NCBI GenBank assembly: GCA_934754975.1
Contig: CAKVKI010000070.1
Location: 1-10,987, forward strand
Direction: 5' to 3'
Origin: an uncultured Alistipes sp.
GTDB lineage: Bacteria > Bacteroidota > Bacteroidia > Bacteroidales > Rikenellaceae
DNA length: 10,987 bases
A program made the translations under genes and the position numbers. Positions within the stretch are counted from its first letter, which is position 1; every line of letters starts with the position of its first letter. Below are positions 5,748 to 10,987 of this stretch, one piece after another. A model generated the notes under the pieces. That model was not told where the DNA came from and ran no database searches. It worked only from the letters and a program-made list of their open reading frames with translations.

Positions 5748-8700
5748 CTATTCGTCCGGAAGCAGTTCGCGGAGCGTCTGCCGCAGCTGTTCGCCGTTAA
5801 GGGGTTTCGAAAGATATTCGTTGGCCCCGGCGTCGAGCGCTTTCTGACGGTCGCGGTCGTAGGCGAACGCCGTCACGGCGATGATCGGCACCGACGGATC
5901 GAACGTGCGGATCTGCCGCGTGGCTTCGAGGCCGTCCATACCGGGCATTTTGACATCCATGAGGATCGCGGCAGGCTTGAGTTCGCGGCACATCTTCACG
6001 GCCTCCTCGCCGTTGGAAGCGCGCACGACGTCGAACTCCTTGCGGAGCATCAGCGACACCAGCAGGTAGTTGCTGTCGGTATCTTCGGCTACGAGAAGCC
6101 GCGACATCTGCCCGTCGGTACGGAATACCGCCGGACGCCGCGCCAAAGTACCGCCCGCATCCTCCCCTTCGGACGCATCGCACGTCACGGCGGGAATCGT
6201 GAACCAGAACCGGGAGCCGCGCCCCACCTCCGACTCCACGCCGATACGGCCGCCCATCTGCTCGACGATGCTCTTCGAAATCGAAAGCCCGAGTCCGGTG
6301 CCTTGTGCGAAGCTGTTGAGTTTGACGAAGCGGTCGAAGATCGTCTTCACATGCTCCTCGGAGATGCCTGATCCGGTGTCTTCGACATAAAAAAGCAGCT
6401 CGTCGCCTTCCGCACGGTAACCCAGCGTGATGGAGCCTTCGTCGGTGAATTTCACCGCATTGTTGATGAAGTTGGTGACGACCTGAATCAGACGGTTCTT
6501 GTCTCCGACCACGCAGCACTGCGCGTCGTGTTCCCCGAAAATCAGCTCGACGGGTTTGTCCTTGACCTTGAGGCTGAGCGACCGCACCGTCTCCTCGCAC
6601 ATGCGGTTGACGTCCACCCGGCCGTAATTGAATTCGAAGGTTCCGGCTTCGATTTTCGACAGGTCCAGAATATCGGATATCAGTTTGAGCAGCAGCTCGT
6701 TGTTCTCCTCGACGACGCGCATGTACTCGCGCCGCTCCCCGACGTCGTCCGTCTCGGCCAGCAGGTTCGAAAATCCTACGATGGCGTTGAGCGGCGTGCG
6801 TATCTCGTGGCTCATGTTGGCCAGGAAAGCCGATTTGAGCCGGTCGCTGACCTCGGCCTTGTTCTTGGCTTCGATCAGGTTCTTTTCGGTCTCCTTAAGC
6901 TCCGTGACGTCGAAATTGACGCAGACCATTTCGATCTTCGAGGGATCGGTGTTCAATGGATTGCGCAGCACATTGACACGCGTCCATCCCATCGGCTCGC
7001 CCTCGGGCGTAATACGCAGGTCGAGCGTAAAGCCGTTGGACTCGCCGGCCTTGACGCGCTTGATCTCCCGGAATATGGCGTCGCGGTCCTCCGGGTCCAC
7101 ATGGTTGTAGACCCCGATCACCTGCGGCATCGGCGTATCGCTTTCTTCGCCGATATTGTGGAACCACTGCGGTACGGCATAGCCGTCGCGGGTCATCAGG
7201 TCGAAGCGCGCATACCCCACCTTGCCGAAACGGCTCACCAGCGAGAACGAGCTTTCGAACTCGGCAAGCCGGCTGTAAGCTTCGTTGATCTCGGTGTTGT
7301 CGATGTTGATGACCACGAAATTGACCAGTTCGCCGTACATATTATAGAGCATGCTGACCGTGGTATATATCTGCACGTTTCCGTCTTTCCCCGACGAATA
7401 GTAGCCGTTCAGCCTGTTGAAATGGTAGTCGAGTTTGAAAGCCTGCTCCTGTCCGTTGCGCACGTTTTCGCGGATATCCTCGGGAACGAGCGGGTTGCGG
7501 AAGAAATTGACGCCCAGCACCTCCTCCTTCGTCTTGAGACCGAAAATTTCAAGGTCCTTGTTATTGAGGTCCACCAGATAACCGTCCCTGTCGTAGAGTT
7601 CGACGCCGACCTGCACGTTGTCGAATATGTTGCGCAGCAGTTTTTCACTGTTGAAAAGCGCTTCGTGGGCGTTATGCACGTCCGTCGTATCGGAAAACAG
7701 GCAGATCACCTCGTCCTTGTGGGTCGTGTAGAGAATCGAGTGTATCCAGTGTTTCGATTTCTCGTCGTAATAGTCGCGTTCGATATAGTCGCTGCCGTCG
7801 AGTACCTGTGCGAAAGTCGGCATGTAGTCCGACATGTCCATTCCTATTTCCGACGCGTATTTGCCGATATACTGCTCCCTGAGTACGCCCGAAATCTCAT
7901 CGGCGGCATAATTCGAATCCAGGATTTTGAAATCGACCGGGTCGCCTGCTGCGTCGCGGTGAATCTGCAGCCGCGCATAGCCCAGCGGCATATGGCGGTA
8001 AAGGCTTTCGAGGTAGCTCCTTTCGGACTGGGCTTCCCGTTCGGAACGCTGCAGTTCGATGCAGAGGCTGATGATGTTCATCAGCGATGCGAACCACTGG
8101 TAGTCCTCCCCGCTCCAGGTCCGGGGTTCGTTCACGATGTCGATGCCGGCGTATCCCCACACCTTGTCGCGCGAAGCGAGCGGCACGGCGATCAGCGATT
8201 TGATATCCTGCGCGGCAAGCACGTCCCGTTCCCGGAACGCCTCGTCGGGCAGTTCGTCCAGCGTCGGGAGGATAATGGGCGCCCGCTGCCGGATACGGCT
8301 CGTCCACCAGGGCACGTCCTCCATGGAGACGCTGCTCACCAGTTCGCGTTCGCTGGTCACGCCGTCGGCCGTAACCTCATACGTACAGTCGTACATGCGG
8401 CGTTCCCAATCCGACTCGATGATATAGGCCCGCCCGCCGCCGAACATGTTCAGCACATCGGCCAGTATCTTGTTGATGACTACATTCAGATCGTTGGTTT
8501 TGAGCAGCGACAGCAGCGTCTGCGAAATGCTGTTGAGCCGGTACAGCAGGTCGTTGATCTGCTGTTTTTCGGGCGAATTGGCCTCCTGCGGCGGATCGGT
8601 CACCCTGAAATATCCCGTCAGCAGCATCCCGCCGTCCTCGGTTTTCTCTTCGCGCAGCAGTTTCCAGTAACACCAGATTTCGCCTTTCGGACCTTGCAGC

Positions 8701-8939
8701 GGATAAAGATGCTCGTTCCCGAAATTTCCCCCGCGCACCCCTACCGAAGCGAAGGCATAGTCCCGGTAGGCCGGGCTTATCATATCACGGAATTCTTCGT
8801 AACTCACTTCACAGGAGGGAACTCCCAATAAATCGCGGAGTCCTTCCGATATATGGAACATACGACGGTTGCGGTCAGCCTGCCACCAACCGATCTTGGC
8901 ATCCCGCATGATTTCCTGCAGGATTTCGTGTTCTTTCAT
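5748..8939 (-). CDS. Cytoplasmic hybrid histidine kinase/response regulator (PAS-GAF-PAS-PAS-PAS-HisKA-HATPase-REC)
   Basis: This 1063-residue protein has no transmembrane segment, so it senses inside the cell. By eye the order is: PAS (1-115), GAF (about 140-298), three PAS-like domains (about 310-420, 432-550, 555-683), HisKA (about 700-766), HATPase (about 808-926) and REC (946-1060). The phospho-acceptor is His711 in MSHEIRTPLN. The ATP lid has N827 in NFINNAVKFT, DTGSG at 854-858 and GTGLGLS at 880-886. The receiver has acidic E952/D953, phospho-acceptor Asp995 in LMDVKMPGMDG, Thr1023 and Lys1045 in YLSKPL. All catalytic residues are present. The signal is unknown; PAS and GAF domains commonly bind small ligands or cofactors. 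The receiver ends the protein, with no DNA-binding output, so phosphate probably passes on to a separate Hpt or regulator, or the REC regulates the kinase itself. No partner gene is in the window. The ATG at 8937-8939 follows a good promoter. Confidence 0.95.
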   Translation of the reverse strand: MKEHEILQEIMRDAKIGWWQADRNRRMFHISEGLRDLLGVPSCEVSYEEFRDMISPAYRDYAFASVGVRGGNFGNEHLYPLQGPKGEIWCYWKLLREEKTEDGGMLLTGYFRVTDPPQEANSPEKQQINDLLYRLNSISQTLLSLLKTNDLNVVINKILADVLNMFGGGRAYIIESDWERRMYDCTYEVTADGVTSERELVSSVSMEDVPWWTSRIRQRAPIILPTLDELPDEAFRERDVLAAQDIKSLIAVPLASRDKVWGYAGIDIVNEPRTWSGEDYQWFASLMNIISLCIELQRSEREAQSERSYLESLYRHMPLGYARLQIHRDAAGDPVDFKILDSNYAADEISGVLREQYIGKYASEIGMDMSDYMPTFAQVLDGSDYIERDYYDEKSKHWIHSILYTTHKDEVICLFSDTTDVHNAHEALFNSEKLLRNIFDNVQVGVELYDRDGYLVDLNNKDLEIFGLKTKEEVLGVNFFRNPLVPEDIRENVRNGQEQAFKLDYHFNRLNGYYSSGKDGNVQIYTTVSMLYNMYGELVNFVVINIDNTEINEAYSRLAEFESSFSLVSRFGKVGYARFDLMTRDGYAVPQWFHNIGEESDTPMPQVIGVYNHVDPEDRDAIFREIKRVKAGESNGFTLDLRITPEGEPMGWTRVNVLRNPLNTDPSKIEMVCVNFDVTELKETEKNLIEAKNKAEVSDRLKSAFLANMSHEIRTPLNAIVGFSNLLAETDDVGERREYMRVVEENNELLLKLISDILDLSKIEAGTFEFNYGRVDVNRMCEETVRSLSLKVKDKPVELIFGEHDAQCCVVGDKNRLIQVVTNFINNAVKFTDEGSITLGYRAEGDELLFYVEDTGSGISEEHVKTIFDRFVKLNSFAQGTGLGLSISKSIVEQMGGRIGVESEVGRGSRFWFTIPAVTCDASEGEDAGGTLARRPAVFRTDGQMSRLLVAEDTDSNYLLVSLMLRKEFDVVRASNGEEAVKMCRELKPAAILMDVKMPGMDGLEATRQIRTFDPSVPIIAVTAFAYDRDRQKALDAGANEYLSKPLNGEQLRQTLRELLPDE

Positions 8940-8988
8940 TCAATAAATTTTATGCGTCCCTGTCCGGCCGAAATATTCCGGCTAATTT

Positions 8989-9046
8989 ATGCAAATTTAG
9001 GTATGCTCGGGCGGATATGCAAATTATTGCAACTATTTTATGCAAA
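8989..9046. repeat. Three ATGCAAA (TTTGCAT) repeats upstream of the kinase
   Basis: ATGCAAA occurs at 8989-8995, 9017-9023 and 9040-9046, with starts 28 and 23 bases apart. On the minus strand the first overlaps the kinase -7 box, the second forms the -33 TTTG, and the third lies just upstream of the promoter. They could be partly fortuitous promoter words or binding sites for a regulator. Confidence 0.5.
8992..9023 (-). promoter_or_regulatory. Bacteroidetes promoter of the hybrid kinase (-33 TTTG, -7 TAAATTTG)
   Basis: On the minus strand TTTG (9020-9023) and TAAATTTG (8992-8999) are separated by 20 bases, the spacing expected for the phylum's primary sigma factor. Transcription would begin near 8986, giving a leader of about 47 bases before the kinase ATG. 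Confidence 0.75.
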
Positions 9047-9161
9047 ACAAACGGCGGATTCACTATACAAAAACATCCGCAGACAACTTCCCGCAAGCGG
9101 ACAGAGACCCGCCGGGCGTATTTTTTTCGCTCAGGGAACTTTCCGGTCCGAATATTTTGAC

Positions 9162-9169
9162 TATCTTTG
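9162..9169 (+). promoter_or_regulatory. -7 box (TATCTTTG) of ftsE
   Basis: TATCTTTG matches TAnnTTTG and predicts a start near 9175, about 20 bases before the ftsE ATG at 9195. This placement excludes longer in-frame starts such as 8853. The -33 region shows only CTTTCC (about 9139-9144) at a fitting distance. Confidence 0.7.
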
Positions 9170-9194
9170 GAAAATAATTCCAGAGAGCGGCTCT

Positions 9195-9932
9195 ATGAGT
9201 GAAAAATACGTCGTAAGGCTGAAAAATGCAGCTATTTACCATGCAGACAATCCGTTCGGCAGTACGTCGGAATCCAAATTACTGCGCCGGGGCGAGATGG
9301 TGCTGTCCGATATAAACCTGTGCGTCGCCCCGGGCGAATTCGTTTATCTGATCGGCCGTGTAGGGAGCGGAAAAAGCACCCTGCTCAAAACATTGTACGC
9401 CGAAGTGCAACTGCTCACCGGCGAAGGACGCGTGGCTGGGTTCGACCTGCGTAAGCTCAAACGCCGCGACATCCCCCATCTGCGCCGCAAAATCGGCATC
9501 GTATTCCAGGATTACCAGTTACTGACCGACCGCAACGTCTTTATGAATCTCTATTACGTCATGAAGGCCACGGGCTGGAAGCGCGAAAGCGAAATCCGCG
9601 AACGGATCGACCAGGTGCTGAAGCTGGTCGACCTGGGGGCCAAAAGCTACAAAATGCCGTTCGAACTGTCGGGCGGCGAACAGCAGCGCCTGGTTATCGC
9701 CCGCGCCCTGCTGAACGATCCGCAGGTGCTGCTGGCCGACGAGCCTACCGGCAACCTCGACCCCGTGACGGCCGAGGGGATCATGCAGCTCTTCCAGGAG
9801 ATCGCCTGCCGCGGCTGCGCCGTGGTGATGTCCACGCACAACACCTCCCTCATAGAGAACCACCCCGCCCGCGCCATCCTCTTCTCGCAGGGCAGAATCC
9901 GCGAAGTGGACCTTAAGGCCGAGCTGGGGTAA
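9195..9932 (+). CDS. ftsE: Cell-division ABC-transporter ATPase FtsE
   Basis: The 245-residue ABC ATPase has every motif intact: Walker A GRVGSGKST (54-62), Q-loop Gln105 in VFQDYQLL, signature LSGGEQQR (158-165), Walker B VLLADEP (178-184) with catalytic Glu183, D-loop GNLDP and switch His215 in STHNT. The sequence GEFVYLIGRVGSGKST and the short length without an extra domain are typical of Bacteroidetes FtsE. FtsE pairs with the membrane protein FtsX to control peptidoglycan hydrolases at the division site. No ftsX lies in the window, consistent with the two genes often being unlinked in this phylum. Residues about 16-34 (HADNPFGSTSESKLLRR) are a longer than usual loop before the first core strand VLSDINL. 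The ATG at 9195 is preferred because the -7 box at 9162 lies inside any longer form. LolD-type paralogues are the main alternative. Confidence 0.9.
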   Translation: MSEKYVVRLKNAAIYHADNPFGSTSESKLLRRGEMVLSDINLCVAPGEFVYLIGRVGSGKSTLLKTLYAEVQLLTGEGRVAGFDLRKLKRRDIPHLRRKIGIVFQDYQLLTDRNVFMNLYYVMKATGWKRESEIRERIDQVLKLVDLGAKSYKMPFELSGGEQQRLVIARALLNDPQVLLADEPTGNLDPVTAEGIMQLFQEIACRGCAVVMSTHNTSLIENHPARAILFSQGRIREVDLKAELG

Positions 9933-9933
9933 G

Positions 9934-9962
9934 AAAAAATCGCAGAATCATTTCATCCTGCG
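9934..9962 (-). terminator. Terminator-like hairpin just after ftsE, T run facing the minus strand
   Basis: Arms CGCAGAAT (9941-9948) and ATCCTGCG (9955-9962) pair with one mismatch. On the minus strand the stem is followed by one A and six Ts (complement of 9934-9939); on the plus strand there is no T run after it. It therefore faces leftward transcription although no minus-strand gene is seen to its right. Confidence 0.4.
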
Positions 9963-9971
9963 GCTGAACAT

Positions 9972-10010
9972 CCCGCAACGGGCGCATACGTTGCAGAACC
10001 GGCTTGCGGG
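9972..10010 (+). other. GC-rich hairpin between ftsE and gyrB
   Basis: CCCGCAA (9972-9978) pairs perfectly with TTGCGGG (10004-10010), extended inward by CGG (9979-9981) with CCG (9999-10001), with a loop of about 17 bases. No T run follows on either strand, so it is not a standard intrinsic terminator. It lies upstream of the gyrB promoter, so it would be in the 3' end of the ftsE transcript. Confidence 0.4.
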
Positions 10011-10047
10011 GAATATAAAAAAAGGTCCGCAGGGGGTTGTTCCGCTA

Positions 10048-10078
10048 TTGGATTATCCGGAAATATTTCGTATATTTG
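10048..10078 (+). promoter_or_regulatory. Bacteroidetes promoter of gyrB (-33 TTG, -7 TATATTTG)
   Basis: TTG at 10048-10050 and TATATTTG at 10071-10078 are spaced by exactly 20 bases. The predicted start near 10084 leaves a short leader of about 16 bases before the gyrB ATG. Confidence 0.8.
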
Positions 10079-10100
10079 TACGATATTTTAAAGACAACAG

Positions 10101-10987
10101 ATGAGTACCGAATTAGAAAACGTAAAAAAGCAAGAAGAAGAATATTCCGCGTCGAATATTCAGGTCCTCGAGGGCCTCGAGGCGGTGCGCAAGCGCCCCG
10201 CCATGTATATCGGCGACATTGGTGAGAAGGGTCTGCACCATCTGGTCTATGAGGTAGTCGACAACTCGATCGACGAGGCGCTGGCCGGCTACTGTACCGA
10301 CATCGACGTAACGATCAACGAAGATAATTCCATCACCGTACGCGACAACGGCCGCGGCATTCCGACCGACTACCACGAAAAGGAGGGCAAATCGGCGCTC
10401 GAAGTGGTGCTGACCGTGCTGCATGCCGGCGGTAAGTTCGACAAGGGCAGTTACAAGGTCTCGGGCGGTCTGCACGGCGTGGGCGTATCGTGCGTAAACG
10501 CGCTTTCCAACCTGCTGATTGCCGAGATCCGCAGCCGCGACGGTAAGGTCTACCGTCAGACCTACAGCAAGGGCGCGCCCACATCGCAGGTCGAGGTTAT
10601 CGGCGAATGTTCCGACCGGGGTACTACGATTACCTTCAAGCCCGATGACAGCATCTTTACGCTTACGACCGAATACAAATACGAAATCCTGGCCAACCGC
10701 CTGCGTGAACTGGCGTTCCTGAACAAGGGCATCCACCTGAATCTCACGGACAAGCGCAACAAGGACGAGAACGGCGAATACGTCCACGACAACTTCTACT
10801 CGGAAGAGGGTCTCAAGGAGTTCGTCCAGTATCTCGACGCAACGCGCGGCACGCCGATCATCGACCAGATCATCTACCTCGACACCGAAAAGAACGGCGT
10901 CCCGGTGGAGGTGGCCATGCAGTACAACGATTCGTTCTCGGAGAACGTCCACTCCTATGTAAATAACATCAACACCATCGAGGGCGG
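10101..10987 (+). CDS. gyrB: DNA gyrase subunit B, 3' end cut by the window
   Basis: The first 295 residues of a protein normally about 650 long are visible. This is the GHKL ATPase domain and the start of the transducer domain. Key residues: MYIGD (35-39), Glu51 (general base) and Asn55 in VYEVVDNSIDEAL, Asp82 in RDNGRGIP (81-88), and the ATP lid GGLHGVG (122-128). The window ends within the NTIEGG segment of the transducer domain. GyrB with GyrA introduces negative supercoils using ATP. GyrB rather than ParE is favoured by the Bacteroidetes-typical stretches IQVLEGLEAVRKRP, GLHHLVYEVVDN and HEKEGKSALEVVLTVLHAGG. The ATG at 10101 is set by the promoter just upstream; the N-terminal MSTELENVKKQEEEYSASN is a short charged extension usual for the group. 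Confidence 0.95.
   Translation, partial: MSTELENVKKQEEEYSASNIQVLEGLEAVRKRPAMYIGDIGEKGLHHLVYEVVDNSIDEALAGYCTDIDVTINEDNSITVRDNGRGIPTDYHEKEGKSALEVVLTVLHAGGKFDKGSYKVSGGLHGVGVSCVNALSNLLIAEIRSRDGKVYRQTYSKGAPTSQVEVIGECSDRGTTITFKPDDSIFTLTTEYKYEILANRLRELAFLNKGIHLNLTDKRNKDENGEYVHDNFYSEEGLKEFVQYLDATRGTPIIDQIIYLDTEKNGVPVEVAMQYNDSFSENVHSYVNNINTIEG

Noticed and set aside
6528..8831. 767-codon frame on the plus strand
   Set aside because: It is antisense to the hybrid kinase, which has every catalytic motif and a good promoter; the antisense product shows no recognisable domain.
8853..9194. N-terminal extension of FtsE to 359 residues
   Set aside because: The extension overlaps the kinase gene and both divergent promoters, and FtsE proteins are about 220-250 residues.
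9933..10100. Replication origin next to gyrB
   Set aside because: I saw no DnaA-box cluster (TTATNCACA) here; gyrB is not reliably near oriC in this phylum.
10113..10952. 279-codon frame on the minus strand
   Set aside because: It is the complement of gyrB, which is unmistakable.

Overview
The window looks like chromosome from a GC-rich Bacteroidales bacterium, most likely Alistipes or a close relative. This rests on four things: a LruC-domain lipoprotein, the Bacteroidetes form of FtsE, a tmRNA tag ending in ALAA with no encoded CCA, and Bacteroidetes-type -7 boxes (TAnnTTTG) before most genes in place of sigma-70 -10/-35 boxes. The genus is inference; the phylum is well supported.

Layout from left to right. 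Bases 1-779 (+) are the 3' part of a quinoprotein-like beta-propeller protein. A strong intrinsic terminator follows, and a -7 box just after it leads to a 657-residue LruC-domain lipoprotein (930-2903, +) that carries an in-frame tract of nine Gs just behind its signal peptide. A second terminator separates it from a convergent membrane acyltransferase (2954-3976, -), whose promoter sits so close to the ATG that its mRNA may be leaderless. Next, also on the minus strand, come an AT-richer secreted protein of unknown function (4158-4820) and the tmRNA gene ssrA (4938-5337), each followed by a terminator. A stretch of about 370 bases (5377-5747) has no gene. A large cytoplasmic hybrid histidine kinase/response regulator (5748-8939, -) is divergent from ftsE (9195-9932, +), which is followed by the 5' part of gyrB (10101 to window end, +).

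Most of these genes are single transcription units with their own promoter or terminator, so there is no multigene operon or obvious co-functional system. ssrA, ftsE and gyrB are housekeeping genes (ribosome rescue, cell division, DNA topology). The accessory content is the propeller protein, the LruC lipoprotein, the acyltransferase, the unknown secreted protein and the kinase. The observations most worth a second look are the G9 tract, which could switch the surface lipoprotein on and off, and the compositionally foreign gene lying just downstream of the 3' end of ssrA, a classic integration hotspot. I found no CRISPR array, transposase, tRNA or rRNA.
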